Of a stretch of DNA of 64,000 bases, positions 26,288 through 35,657 are shown piece after piece. Each line of letters opens with the position of its first letter. Within the stretch, counting starts at the first letter, position 1. Location: positions 62,001-126,000 of the forward strand of contig UQLU01000006.1 in NCBI GenBank assembly GCA_900542065.1, written 5' to 3'. The stretch comes from an uncultured Eggerthella sp. (GTDB lineage Bacteria > Actinomycetota > Coriobacteriia > Coriobacteriales > Eggerthellaceae). A program made the position numbers and the translations under genes. Below the pieces are notes generated by a model that made no database searches, was not told the DNA's origin, and saw only the letters and a list, made by a program, of their open reading frames with translations.

Positions 26288-27073
26288 ATGGGTATTATGC
26301 GAAAACCTCTTGATTACATATTTCCTAATCCACCAAGTGATTGCGATCCGCAAGCACTTATTCCAGAAGTTATTCCTCATCATGTTGCCGTCATCATGGA
26401 CGGCAACGGGCGTTGGGCAAAAAAGCGCGCGCTGAATCGTTTGCGCGGTCACAAAGCGGGCATCGAGGCAGTTCGTGAAACTATCCGTTGCGCCAATGAT
26501 GTCGGGGTGGATTATCTTACTATCTATTCGTTTTCTACGGAAAACTGGAAACGTCCTGACGATGAAGTAAATGGGCTTATGGAGCTGTTTGCAAAAACCA
26601 TGCTCGCGGAAGTCGATGGTCTTCATGAAGAGCACGTTCGTGTTCGCACTATTGGTGATTTGTCGATATTGCCTGCTGAAACGCGTACTGCTTTTGAACA
26701 AGCTTGGGAGAAAACCAAAAACAATGATGGCATGACCTTGGTCGTGGCGGTAAATTATGGCTCACGTCAAGAAATTCTTCATGCAGTTGAAGCATACACT
26801 CACCGCCTTCTTACTGAAGGTGCGCAAGATGGCGTTGTGTCAGCAATAACTGAAGAAGAATTTGAGAAGGGTCTTTACACTTCAGATATTCCCGATCCTG
26901 ATTTACTTATTCGTACTTCAGGCGAAATGCGTGTGTCTAATTTCTTGTTGTGGCAAATTGCCTATACCGAATTTGTGTGTACAGATGTTTTGTGGCCCGA
27001 TTTTAATCGCTATGATTTCTTGCGCGCATTGTTAGAATATCAGTCGCGTAATCGTCGATTCGGGGCGCTCTAA
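26288..27073 (+). CDS. uppS: Undecaprenyl diphosphate synthase (cis-prenyltransferase)
   Basis: Makes the C55 lipid carrier for peptidoglycan and surface polymers from farnesyl diphosphate and IPP. The substrate loop HVAVIMDGNGRWAKKR is at about residues 32-47, with YSFSTENWKRP and DLLIRTSGEMRVSNFLLWQ further on. The protein is 261 residues. Two close ATGs (26288 and 26297) are possible starts. The MEP-pathway genes dxr and ispG downstream feed its substrates. Confidence 0.94.
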   Translation: MGIMRKPLDYIFPNPPSDCDPQALIPEVIPHHVAVIMDGNGRWAKKRALNRLRGHKAGIEAVRETIRCANDVGVDYLTIYSFSTENWKRPDDEVNGLMELFAKTMLAEVDGLHEEHVRVRTIGDLSILPAETRTAFEQAWEKTKNNDGMTLVVAVNYGSRQEILHAVEAYTHRLLTEGAQDGVVSAITEEEFEKGLYTSDIPDPDLLIRTSGEMRVSNFLLWQIAYTEFVCTDVLWPDFNRYDFLRALLEYQSRNRRFGAL

Positions 27074-27074
27074 T

Positions 27075-28115
27075 ATGACAAAAACCCGCGTGAGAAAGCC
27101 TTTTCTGCGCAATCAGGATGGCGAAAAAGAACAACTTATTTCAAACAATACCATTCAGGGCGCTTCTAATTCGGGCAAGTCTTCGCTTATGACTGAGGCG
27201 GAAACTATCATTTATCCTGAAGAGCATGTGTGGGAAAAGAAGTCCACAAAGGCTCGAAAAGCTGTCTTAGGGAAGTTGCCTTCTAAGGTGGCTCATCCAA
27301 GCAATCTTGCTGTGCGTACCGCTACAGGAGCGGTTTATATTTTGCTTACGGTAGTGTGCGTGTTGGTATCTGACCTCACCACGGCGCTATACCTTTCTTT
27401 GTTGAGTGCAATTTGTGCCAATGAGTTTTATTACATGCTTCGTGCTGATGCAAAGCTTCCCAACGAGCTGTTAGGCGTGTGTGCTGCAGCTTTATTCCCG
27501 TTGGTAATGTGGCTTTTTGGTATATCTGGTGTATGTATAGCGCTGGCAGTATATGTTTTGGTGTTGTTGGTATGGTATGTCTTTTGGCAACCAGCCCGTA
27601 TCAGCGATGTGTCAGTGAGCTTATTTGGTGCAGTGTATACGGGTCTTATCATGTCAACCGCTTTACTGCTTCGTCAGTCGTTGCCTGAACCTTGGGGCGC
27701 GGTTTTGGTTTTAGGGCTGTTTGTCAGTGTGTGGGGTAGCGATGCTTTTGCCTATCTGGTAGGTTCTGCGATTGGTAAGCACAAACTTGCTCCTCATATT
27801 TCGCCTAACAAAAGCTGGGAAGGCTTTATTGCCGGTTTGGTATTTGCCATGATTGTTTGGTATCTCCTGTCCTTTATTCCTGGCGTGTCCCTTTCTTTGC
27901 CACAGGCTCTTATATTTGGCTTAATAAACGGTTTGGCTGGTGTTTTGGGCGACCTGGTAGAAAGTCGTATCAAACGCAATTCTGGTTTTAAGGATTCTGG
28001 AACTATCATGCCTGGGCACGGAGGATTGTTGGATCGTTGTGATTCGCAATTCTTGGTAACGCTTTCAGGCGCAATTTTGTTGGTATTAGGAGGCTGTATT
28101 CCTTATGTCTTCTGA
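27075..28115 (+). CDS. cdsA: Phosphatidate cytidylyltransferase
   Basis: A polytopic membrane enzyme that forms CDP-diacylglycerol from phosphatidate and CTP. About eight hydrophobic segments run from residue 80 onwards. The C-terminal CTP-binding signature contains SRIKRNSGFKDSGTIMPGHG and LLDRCDS. The first 75 residues are hydrophilic and longer than in most family members (346 residues overall). It begins two bases after uppS and overlaps dxr by 11 bases. Confidence 0.92.
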   Translation: MTKTRVRKPFLRNQDGEKEQLISNNTIQGASNSGKSSLMTEAETIIYPEEHVWEKKSTKARKAVLGKLPSKVAHPSNLAVRTATGAVYILLTVVCVLVSDLTTALYLSLLSAICANEFYYMLRADAKLPNELLGVCAAALFPLVMWLFGISGVCIALAVYVLVLLVWYVFWQPARISDVSVSLFGAVYTGLIMSTALLLRQSLPEPWGAVLVLGLFVSVWGSDAFAYLVGSAIGKHKLAPHISPNKSWEGFIAGLVFAMIVWYLLSFIPGVSLSLPQALIFGLINGLAGVLGDLVESRIKRNSGFKDSGTIMPGHGGLLDRCDSQFLVTLSGAILLVLGGCIPYVF

Positions 28116-29340
28116 GACTTCTCTCTGTGATGCATGTTCTTTGCATTCCACATCCCAAAAAAGACGTATTGTTGTATTGGGTTCAACTGGCTCTATTGGT
28201 GTTCAAACTCTCGATGTGGTGCGCCGCCATTCCGACAAATTGGAAATCGTAGGCCTCGCTGCAGGAACACGTGCAAAAGAACTTTTAGCGCAAGCCAAAG
28301 AATTTGGTGTTTCACATATAGCGTTAGGCATGAGAAATTGCGCTGAAGACACTATTCTTGATGAGCTTGCTGAACATGTTGAATCACTGAGTCGAGGTTC
28401 TTCTGGCGGGGGATCGTTTACGCAGGGTCCAGAGGGCGTTGTCGATTTATGCCGCCTTCCCGAAGCAGATCTTATAGTAAATGCTTTGGTGGGTGCTGCA
28501 GGTTTGCAGGCAAGCTATGAAACCCTGCAAGCAGGTAAAGTACTTGCGCTTGCGAATAAAGAATCACTTGTGGTTGGTGGCGACTTGATTATGCCTATGG
28601 CACAAGAGCCAGGGCGTTTGATGCCAATCGACTCAGAGCATGGCGCAATCTATCAATGTTTATTAGGGGAAGATCCTCGGGAAGTAAGTAAGTTGTGGGT
28701 GACGGCTTCTGGGGGTCCTTTCCGAGGTAAAAAGCGTGCGGATCTAGAACAGGTAACTCCCGCGCAGGCACTCAATCATCCTACGTGGAACATGGGTGCG
28801 AAAATCACCATCGACTCTTCTACGTTAATGAATAAGGGGCTTGAAGTTATTGAGGCGCATCATTTGTTTACCATGCCCTATGACAAAATTGAAGTGGTCG
28901 TTCAGCCTCAAAGCGCTATTCATTCCATGGTCGAATTCACTGATGGTAGCGTTAAAGCCCATTTGGGCACGACCGATATGCGTATACCTATCCAATTTGC
29001 TCTTAGCTATCCTGAACGCTGGTCGGCACCCGTTGAACCTTTAGATTTTCGTATGTTGGGGTCCTTGGAATTTGCGGCTCCTGATACTGAAACGTTTCGT
29101 TGTTTAGCGCTTGCTCGCAAGGCAGGATCCACTGGAGGAACACTGCCTTGTGCTATGAATGCGGCAAATGAAGTTGCTGTTGCGGCGTTTTTGGAGGAAT
29201 GCTGTTCTTATTTAGGTATTGCTGAGGTGGTGGAAGCCACCATGGATGCTTGCAAGGTAGAATCAGTACAAAGCATTGAGCAGCTTGTAGAAGTTGATGC
29301 ATGGGCGCGTTCATTTGCGCGCAGTGTACTACCTAAGTGA
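28105..29340 (+). CDS. dxr: 1-deoxy-D-xylulose 5-phosphate reductoisomerase
   Basis: Second step of the MEP isoprenoid pathway (DXP to MEP with NADPH). It shows the dinucleotide motif VVLGSTGSIGVQTLDV at residues 22-37, ALANKESLVVGG, PIDSEHGAIYQCL with metal-binding residues, and MNKGLEVIEAHHLF. The protein is 411 residues. The first 20 residues, rich in Cys and Ser, are a small N-terminal extension. It overlaps both neighbours (cdsA and the protease gene), implying coupled translation. Confidence 0.94.
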   Translation: MSSETSLCDACSLHSTSQKRRIVVLGSTGSIGVQTLDVVRRHSDKLEIVGLAAGTRAKELLAQAKEFGVSHIALGMRNCAEDTILDELAEHVESLSRGSSGGGSFTQGPEGVVDLCRLPEADLIVNALVGAAGLQASYETLQAGKVLALANKESLVVGGDLIMPMAQEPGRLMPIDSEHGAIYQCLLGEDPREVSKLWVTASGGPFRGKKRADLEQVTPAQALNHPTWNMGAKITIDSSTLMNKGLEVIEAHHLFTMPYDKIEVVVQPQSAIHSMVEFTDGSVKAHLGTTDMRIPIQFALSYPERWSAPVEPLDFRMLGSLEFAAPDTETFRCLALARKAGSTGGTLPCAMNAANEVAVAAFLEECCSYLGIAEVVEATMDACKVESVQSIEQLVEVDAWARSFARSVLPK

Positions 29341-30404
29341 GTTACATGGATATTCTTATCATGATCATAGCGGCAACCATCGTGTTGGGCTTTCTTGTCT
29401 TTATTCACGAAGGGGGCCATTTTCTTGCCGCACGATTGTTTGGTGTGCGTGTTACTGAATTTATGATTGGATTGCCTGGTCCTTCTGTTGGTTTTACCAA
29501 GGGGGAAACTCGTTTTGGCATTACCTGTGTTCCTTTGGGTGGCTATGCAAATGTATGCGGGATGGCTCCAGCAAGCAACGGTCCTCATTTAAAACGTGTT
29601 TTAGGTTATGTGTATCGTAAAGGCAGTGTGTATTCTGAAGACGTTGCGCATGATTTATGCCTAACAGAAGATGAATCCTACGAATTGCTTGAAGAGCTTG
29701 CAGATTGGGGATCCATCACCCGTCCGCATCGAAAGGATAAGCATAATATTTACCGAACTCCTGCAAGGCTTTCGGGTGAGGAAGGTAAAGCTTGCCCGAT
29801 TGCAAATCTGCAGGATTTTTTCCTTTGTGAACAGGCATGCCAATACAGCGCTTTACCCTTCTGGAAGCGTTGTATCATTCTTTTAGCAGGTCCTTTTATG
29901 AATCTGCTTTGGGTATTCTTTGCGTTCATTGTGGTGTATTCCGTTATGGGACTCGATCTGCAAAACACCAACACGGGAGAAGTCTTTCATTACAACTGGG
30001 CACCCTGGGATGCTATTTATATGGGGATAAATTATCTGGGCATGGTACTTGCTGCGGTTGTATCGCTGTTTAACCCTGCCACTATAGGAGAAACCATTTC
30101 CCAATCAACTTCTATTGTGGGTATTGCGGTTATGTCTAAAGATGCCTTTGAAGCGGGAATCCAGGATTTCTTGTTTTTCTCTGCAGTTATTTCTGCCTCA
30201 CTTGGCTTTATGAATCTTATTCCCATCCCGCCTCTGGATGGTGGCCGTTTTGTGGTGGAGGTCTTCCAGAAGATTTCACGCAAGGTAGTATCTATAAGAG
30301 CGCTAGGCTATTTATCCATGGCAGGTTTTGCGCTATTTATGGGTCTATTTGTTGTTATGCTTAATCAAGATGTTCAGCGTTTTGTGTTTGGGAATTGGGG
30401 CTAA
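29337..30404 (+). CDS. Site-2 protease (RseP/RasP-like, M50) with winged-helix-like insert and no visible PDZ domain
   Basis: The zinc motif HEGGH is at residues 24-28 in the first membrane helix, and the third ligand Asp301 is in NLIPIPPLDGGR. LPFWKRCIILLAGPFMN marks the second conserved membrane segment. Two things are unusual. Residues 84-142 (LKRVLGYVYRKG, SEDVAHDLCLT, YELLEELADWGSI, NIYRTP) have the helix-helix-wing rhythm of a winged helix and sit in the cytosolic loop before LPFWKR. The PDZ domain normally found after LAGPxxN is missing: only about 25 residues separate that helix from the next hydrophobic stretch. The protein is 355 residues. It probably cleaves membrane-bound regulators or signal-peptide remnants. 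GTG 29337 overlaps the dxr stop; ATG 29346 is an alternative start. Confidence 0.85.
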   Translation: MSYMDILIMIIAATIVLGFLVFIHEGGHFLAARLFGVRVTEFMIGLPGPSVGFTKGETRFGITCVPLGGYANVCGMAPASNGPHLKRVLGYVYRKGSVYSEDVAHDLCLTEDESYELLEELADWGSITRPHRKDKHNIYRTPARLSGEEGKACPIANLQDFFLCEQACQYSALPFWKRCIILLAGPFMNLLWVFFAFIVVYSVMGLDLQNTNTGEVFHYNWAPWDAIYMGINYLGMVLAAVVSLFNPATIGETISQSTSIVGIAVMSKDAFEAGIQDFLFFSAVISASLGFMNLIPIPPLDGGRFVVEVFQKISRKVVSIRALGYLSMAGFALFMGLFVVMLNQDVQRFVFGNWG

Positions 30405-30407
30405 GAT

Positions 30408-31472
30408 ATGCCAGATTTAAAGCCAAATCAAAAAACACGTCAGGTTCATGTGGGTGGAGTTGCCCTTGGCGGTGGAGCGCCTTGTGTGGTTCAGTCTATG
30501 CTTAACCTTCCTTTGCAGGATGTGGAGGGAAATGTAGCTCAGATTAACCGTTTGGCCTCGGCGGGCTGCGAAGTAATTCGCATTGCTATCCCTCATAAAG
30601 GTGATTTGGATTATTTCGAAGAAATATGTAAGAAATCGCCTCTTCCTGTCGTTGCTGATATCCATTTTAGTGCAGAAATTGCCATAGAGGCTGCACGTCG
30701 TGGTGCTGCGAAGTTGCGCATTAATCCAGGCAATATTGGTGGTTTGCAAGCTTGTGTTCCTGTACTGGACGCAGCGCGTGAGGCGGGAATTCCTATTCGC
30801 ATCGGGGTTAATGCTGGTTCCCTTGATGAAGATCTTGCGGCACGAGATGACTTGTCTTTACCAGAAAAGCTTGTGGAATCAGCGCGTGGATATGTTGATT
30901 TTTGCTACGCTCACGATTTTTATGATGTGGTGGTTTCGGCAAAGGCTCACGATGTTCCAACAACCGTGGCAGCGTATCGTCTTCTTTCGGAAACCTTACC
31001 TGAAGTTCCGCTTCATATTGGTGTTACGGAAGCGGGCACTCTGTTTCAGGGTTTGGTAAAATCCGCTAGTGGTTTAGGTATTTTGCTTGAGCAGGGTATC
31101 GGAGACACCATGCGTATTTCGCTTACTGATGATCCAGCAGAAGAAATACGTGCATGCTGGATGCTTTTATCGGCACTTGGTTTGCGGCGTCGTGATCCAG
31201 AATTGGTAAGTTGCCCTACCTGCGGTCGTTGTCAGGTAGACTTAATAGCGATTGCTAAAGAAGTTGAAGATAGGCTAAAAGATATTCATCAACCGATACA
31301 AGTTGCGGTAATGGGTTGCGTAGTGAATGGCCCTGGTGAAGCAGCTGATGCCGATATTGGCGTTGCCTGCGGAAAAGGCTCGGGCGTTATTTTTGCGCAC
31401 GGTAAAACCTTGCGAAAGGTTGAAGAGGCAGCTATCGTTGATGTTCTTATGGAAGAGATAGGAAGACTATGA
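30408..31472 (+). CDS. ispG: 4-hydroxy-3-methylbut-2-enyl diphosphate synthase
   Basis: Penultimate MEP-pathway enzyme, carrying a [4Fe-4S] cluster. The TIM-barrel half shows VQSMLNLPLQDVEGN and KLRINPGNIGG; the C-terminal half has the cluster ligands in SCPTCGRCQVD and VMGCVVNGPGEA. The 354-residue length fits the bacterial form. It starts three bases after the protease gene and overlaps proS by four bases. Together with dxr and uppS it makes this cluster an isoprenoid-to-lipid-carrier unit. Confidence 0.95.
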   Translation: MPDLKPNQKTRQVHVGGVALGGGAPCVVQSMLNLPLQDVEGNVAQINRLASAGCEVIRIAIPHKGDLDYFEEICKKSPLPVVADIHFSAEIAIEAARRGAAKLRINPGNIGGLQACVPVLDAAREAGIPIRIGVNAGSLDEDLAARDDLSLPEKLVESARGYVDFCYAHDFYDVVVSAKAHDVPTTVAAYRLLSETLPEVPLHIGVTEAGTLFQGLVKSASGLGILLEQGIGDTMRISLTDDPAEEIRACWMLLSALGLRRRDPELVSCPTCGRCQVDLIAIAKEVEDRLKDIHQPIQVAVMGCVVNGPGEAADADIGVACGKGSGVIFAHGKTLRKVEEAAIVDVLMEEIGRL

Positions 31473-33196
31473 CTGAAATTATGCGCTTGAGTAAGCAGTA
31501 TGCTCCTACGTTAAAGGAAGATCCTACTGATGCGGAAATCGCTAGCCACCGTTTACTTGTTCGTGCTGGCATGATTAGAAAAGTTACTTCAGGTGTTTAC
31601 ACCTATCTGCCTCTTGGCATGAAGGTTCTTTCTAAAATCGAACGCATTGTTCGTGAAGAAATGGACGCTACAGGTGCACGTGAAATGCTTATGCCCGCTT
31701 TGCAGCCCGGTGAGTTGTGGCACGAAAGTGGCCGCTGGAATGATTATGGTCCCGAATTGATGCGTCTACATGATCGTCATGATCGTGAATTCTGTCTAGG
31801 ACCTACTCACGAAGAACTTATTACCGCTATCGTTCGTAGTGAGTTGCGTTCCTATCGTCAGCTTCCTCTTACGCTGTATCAAATTCAGTCGAAGTTCCGC
31901 GATGAAATTCGTCCTCGCTTTGGTTTATTGCGTAGTCGCGAATTTATCATGAAGGACGCTTATAGCTTTCACGCAACGCAGGAATCGCTACAGGAAACCT
32001 ATGACGAAATGTATAAGGCATACGGTCGCATTTGCGAGCGTCTTGGTCTTGAATATCGTCCTGTTGAAGCAGATTCTGGCCAGATTGGTGGTAGCGTTAC
32101 CTGCGAATTTATGGCTTTAGCCGATGCGGGCGAGGCAGAACTGGTATATTGTCCTGATTGCGATTTCGCTGCTAATACGGAAGCAGGTGCCTGCATTCCT
32201 CATCCAACTGAATACAAAGTTGATGCGTGTGAAAAAATTGCAACCCCTGGTGTAACCACGATTGCAGCGTTGGCTGAATTCTTGCACATTGATGAAAGCG
32301 CTACGGTTAAGGCTATGGTTGGCAAGGATGCCGAGGGCAAGGTAGTTGCGCTCTTTGTTCCAGGAGACCATGAACTAAATGAAATCAAAGCACAGCGCGC
32401 TGTTCCTGGCTTTGAGCTGCTCAGCGATGAAGAAATAAAGGCAGCTCAACTTCCTAAGGGCTCTATTGGTCCTAAGAATCTGCCTGCTGGAATTAAAGTC
32501 GTTGCCGATTCAAGCTTGCAGGCTATTGAGCGTTGGGTAGTTGGTGCTAATGAAGATGGCTATCACTTTGTAGGCGCAAAGCACGGTGAAGATTTTGCTG
32601 TTGATGCTTGGGCTGACCTTTCTGTGGTAGCTCCTGGTGATACCTGTCCTCACTGTGGGGCAACTTTGCAGGGTGCTCGCGGTATCGAGGTATCGCAGGT
32701 ATTCCAGCTTGGTGATAAATATTCGCGTACTATGGGTGCGGTATTTTCTGCAGAAGATGGTACCGATCAACCCTTTATTATGGGTTGCTATGGTGTCGGT
32801 GTTTCTCGTTCGTTGGCAGCAATCGTAGAGCAGCACAATGATGAGCATGGCATCATTTGGCCTTTGTCGGTTGCTCCAGCTCATGTATGCGTTATTCCTC
32901 TTTCTGTGGGAGATGATACGGTATATCCTGTTGCAGAAAAAATCGCTGAAAGTCTGGCGGCAGAAGGCTTTGAGGTTGCTCTTGATGATCGTAATGAACG
33001 TCCAGGCGTTAAATTTGCTGATGCGGACCTTATTGGCTGGCCTGTACAGATTATTGTTGGCAAGCGCGGTGTTGCAGAGGGCAAGGTTGAAGTAAAGCGT
33101 CGCGAAACGGGCGAAAAGACCGAAATTTCTATCTCTGCTGCTGTTGAAGCACTTTCCTTTATTCATCGCAGCAAAAAACGCTCAGCACTTCTTTAA
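31469..33196 (+). CDS. proS: Prolyl-tRNA synthetase
   Basis: Charges tRNA-Pro. Class II core: motif 1 near GMKVLSKIERIVREEMD, motif 2 KFRDEIRPRFGLLRSREFIMKDAYS, motif 3 GCYGVGVSRSLAA. The bacterial editing (INS) domain lies at about 225-385 between motifs 2 and 3. The anticodon-binding domain ends the protein at 575 residues. The overlap with ispG and the one-base junction with the U32 gene suggest one long transcript. Confidence 0.95.
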   Translation: MTEIMRLSKQYAPTLKEDPTDAEIASHRLLVRAGMIRKVTSGVYTYLPLGMKVLSKIERIVREEMDATGAREMLMPALQPGELWHESGRWNDYGPELMRLHDRHDREFCLGPTHEELITAIVRSELRSYRQLPLTLYQIQSKFRDEIRPRFGLLRSREFIMKDAYSFHATQESLQETYDEMYKAYGRICERLGLEYRPVEADSGQIGGSVTCEFMALADAGEAELVYCPDCDFAANTEAGACIPHPTEYKVDACEKIATPGVTTIAALAEFLHIDESATVKAMVGKDAEGKVVALFVPGDHELNEIKAQRAVPGFELLSDEEIKAAQLPKGSIGPKNLPAGIKVVADSSLQAIERWVVGANEDGYHFVGAKHGEDFAVDAWADLSVVAPGDTCPHCGATLQGARGIEVSQVFQLGDKYSRTMGAVFSAEDGTDQPFIMGCYGVGVSRSLAAIVEQHNDEHGIIWPLSVAPAHVCVIPLSVGDDTVYPVAEKIAESLAAEGFEVALDDRNERPGVKFADADLIGWPVQIIVGKRGVAEGKVEVKRRETGEKTEISISAAVEALSFIHRSKKRSALL

Positions 33197-34812
33197 TGAA
33201 ACAGGTCTCAGTGAATATCCATTCAAAAACAACGACAGATGACAAGACCTCGTTATCAGGGGCCCTGTCATCTGAGGTTCTAAAGCCTTCTTCATCGGAT
33301 GATTCTGGCCAGAGACCCATAGAACTCCTTGCTCCTGCTGGTGGGTGGGAGCAGCTTCGCTATGCGCTGTATTTTGGAGCGGATGCGGTTTATCTGGCAT
33401 GTGATAAGTTTGGACTTCGATCGCGTGCGGGGAACTTTTCTCTTGAAGAACTTCCCAAAGCAATTGCTCTGGCTCACCAGTATGGCGCTAAGGCGCATGT
33501 AACTTGCAATGCCTTTGCTCATGACGCTGATTTAGAAGAGTTGCCTTCTTATATTGAAGCAATTAGAGATGCTCAGGCAGATGCGGTAATCGTTAGCGAC
33601 TTAGGTGTGTTATCGGTAGTTCAGCAGGTTGCACCAGAGCTAACCGTTCATGTTTCTACCCAGGCTTCAGTTTCAAATGCTGCTGCTGCCATGATGTGGT
33701 ATCGCTTGGGTGCTCGTCGTATTGTGTGTGCTCGCGAAATGTCTTGTGATGAAATTGCAGCTATGCGTCGTGCAATTCCCGACGATCTGGAAATTGAAGT
33801 GTTTGTTCATGGTGCAATGTGCATGGCCATTTCTGGGCGTTGTTTGATTAGCGATTTCATGACAGGACGCGCGGCAAACAAGGGTGAATGCGTGCAACCT
33901 TGCCGCTGGGAATATCGTCTGAAAGAACCGAGCAGACCTGATCAGGAATTTGGTATCGAAGAAGATGAAATCGGTACTTACTTAATGAATTCTAAAGACC
34001 TTAACATGCTTTCTCACTTGCAGGATTTACGACGTGCAGGGGTTGATTCCATAAAAATTGAAGGCCGTGTGAAAAAAGCATTTTATGTGGCAACGGTCGT
34101 CAATGCATATCGTCATGTGCTAGATGGGGAAGATCCTGCACTGTGGGAAAAGGAATTAGATACCATTTCTCATCGTCCGTATTCAACGGGATTTTTCTTT
34201 GGCTCTGCTGAGCAGTCAACCGATGCTGATATGTACCAGCAGTTGTATGACTGGGTCGGAGAGGTTGTGTGCGCAGCGCCAGTTACCACAAGGACATCGT
34301 TTGATAATTCGAGTGTTTGTGGTGATGAAGCACTCCAGGATGCATTTTTGAACAAAGAAGAGCAAACAGGCGATAGTGCTCGGGGAATGTGGCGTGTTTG
34401 GGCTAAATGTCGTAATCGTTTTTATCAGGGCGACAAGTTGGAAGTATTAAGCCCTCATGAACCTATTCGCGAAATTGAGGTTTGTGATCTTGCTGAAGTT
34501 TTTGGCTATAACCCCGACATTCAAAGCGTTGAAGAGCTTCTTGAGATGCAACAAGCATTCCATGCGTTAGATGAGGTAGCTAAAAACGAACAGGAATCAT
34601 GCGGCGATAACCAGGATTCAATGAGTGCTTTTGCGCAAGAAAAAGACAAGCAGGTTAGTGAGCAAGAAAACAAAGCAATATACCCTTACGCAGAAGCTTC
34701 GACCGATACGGCACGTAAAGCAATGGGGCTGTATGTTTTTACTTGTTCTGCTCCGTTAAAATCGCACGATATTCTTCGCGTAAAACGAAAAGATCCTAAC
34801 CGCAAGAATTAA
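33196..34812 (+). CDS. U32 peptidase family protein (TrhP/RlhA-like)
   Basis: The core runs from IELLAPAGGWEQLRYALYFG (residues 42-61) to about 300 and includes the family signature EVFVHGAMCMAISGRCLISD and GECVQPCRWEY, whose Cys residues probably bind an iron-sulfur cluster. Despite the peptidase name, the characterised relatives modify RNA: TrhP hydroxylates tRNA wobble uridine and RlhA hydroxylates a 23S rRNA cytidine. Which one applies here is not clear. The first 40 residues are a Ser/Thr-rich extension, and residues 460-505 are an acidic, Gln-rich low-complexity segment. The gene shares one base with the proS stop codon. Confidence 0.83.
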   Translation: MKQVSVNIHSKTTTDDKTSLSGALSSEVLKPSSSDDSGQRPIELLAPAGGWEQLRYALYFGADAVYLACDKFGLRSRAGNFSLEELPKAIALAHQYGAKAHVTCNAFAHDADLEELPSYIEAIRDAQADAVIVSDLGVLSVVQQVAPELTVHVSTQASVSNAAAAMMWYRLGARRIVCAREMSCDEIAAMRRAIPDDLEIEVFVHGAMCMAISGRCLISDFMTGRAANKGECVQPCRWEYRLKEPSRPDQEFGIEEDEIGTYLMNSKDLNMLSHLQDLRRAGVDSIKIEGRVKKAFYVATVVNAYRHVLDGEDPALWEKELDTISHRPYSTGFFFGSAEQSTDADMYQQLYDWVGEVVCAAPVTTRTSFDNSSVCGDEALQDAFLNKEEQTGDSARGMWRVWAKCRNRFYQGDKLEVLSPHEPIREIEVCDLAEVFGYNPDIQSVEELLEMQQAFHALDEVAKNEQESCGDNQDSMSAFAQEKDKQVSEQENKAIYPYAEASTDTARKAMGLYVFTCSAPLKSHDILRVKRKDPNRKN

Positions 34813-34903
34813 CTATTGATACACTAGTAACGAAGCAACAAGATGGTCTCGTTCTTATCCAGCAAGCGAAATCATCATCTTTAACATGGTTGTTCGGAGA
34901 AGG

Positions 34904-34933
34904 TTGCTTCTTTGAGGGGTATCTCGTTATAAC
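34904..34933 (+). promoter_or_regulatory. Candidate promoter upstream of the 110-residue hypothetical gene
   Basis: TTGCTT (34904-34909), 18 bases, TATAAC (34928-34933). The predicted leader is about 90 bases and contains two small hairpins (34974-34997 and 34998-35016) just before the AAGGAGG ribosome site. Confidence 0.45.
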
Positions 34934-35029
34934 AGGGATGTCTCGATGGTTTGAGTAATAGTTTGGGGAGGAACGCCAGGAGGAATAGCTGCTGGCGAGT
35001 ACATAGTAAGTACTATTTAAGGAGGCATT

Positions 35030-35362
35030 ATGGGAAGGCAGTCAGACGAGGCTTTAAAATTAGCTGACATCGATGAATTGATTCACTATTTAATGCAGAA
35101 TCATTCCGCTTATATGCAGTGGTCAGAGGTTACGTATTATCTGACTGATGCCAATGATATTTATTGGCGTGCGCAGAACACTAACGAACTAAATGAAAAA
35201 GGTCATTTCGTAGATTGCAGCGAACTTATTGCTTCCGTTCGTGAATTTATTGATTTGCCTTTCATGGAAGGCAATCGTTCAATTCGCGATGTATTTGATG
35301 AGGCTACTTTCTATGCATCGGTAAAAATTGATGGCCAAGGAACGCCGGTACCAGTAATTTAA
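35030..35362 (+). CDS. Hypothetical protein, 110 residues
   Basis: A soluble, acidic protein with many aromatic residues (MQWSEVTYYLTDANDIYWRAQNT is split by polar residues; no membrane segment). A very good ribosome site (AAGGAGG) and a plausible promoter support expression. I do not recognise a family. It stands alone between the U32 gene and tRNA-Ala. The C-terminal half, GNRSIRDVFDEATFYASVKI, may be a helix-strand unit. Function unknown. Confidence 0.7.
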   Translation: MGRQSDEALKLADIDELIHYLMQNHSAYMQWSEVTYYLTDANDIYWRAQNTNELNEKGHFVDCSELIASVREFIDLPFMEGNRSIRDVFDEATFYASVKIDGQGTPVPVI

Positions 35363-35439
35363 GTGAAGCTATTCGAAGATAGTCTTTAGGGAATCTCAGA
35401 TATCGCGCTTTACACTTGTTGGTTTTTAGGTTTACCCTC

Positions 35440-35468
35440 TTGACCGTTTTGTACGATGAAGGTATTCT
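35440..35468 (+). promoter_or_regulatory. Promoter of tRNA-Ala
   Basis: TTGACC (35440-35445), 17 bases, TATTCT (35463-35468), 14 bases before the tRNA. Confidence 0.75.
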
Positions 35469-35482
35469 AATCAACGCACTTC

Positions 35483-35558
35483 GGGGCATTAGCTCAGCTG
35501 GGAGAGCGCATGGCTGGCAGCCATGAGGTCAGGGGTTCGATCCCCCTATGCTCCACCA
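35483..35558 (+). tRNA. tRNA-Ala (anticodon GGC)
   Basis: Complete cloverleaf with acceptor GGGGCAT/ATGCTCC (one G-T pair), anticodon stem CATGG/CCATG, loop CTGGCAG, T loop TTCGATC and encoded CCA. Confidence 0.95.
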
Positions 35559-35565
35559 AACTTTC

Positions 35566-35596
35566 AGAGTCGGGATTTTCCCGACTCTTTTTGTTT
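35566..35596 (+). terminator. Rho-independent terminator of tRNA-Ala
   Basis: A 9-bp perfect stem (35566-35574 with 35580-35588), an ATTTT-type loop and a T-rich tail. Confidence 0.88.
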
Positions 35597-35657
35597 TAGG
35601 GACAAATCGGGTATTGTTGGGTAATCGATAGAAGAAAAGCGAAAAAAGGAACTTTGT

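Noticed and set aside
32510..33166. A 218-codon minus-strand frame inside proS
   Set aside because: It is the complement of a well-conserved synthetase domain, with composition expected of a shadow frame.
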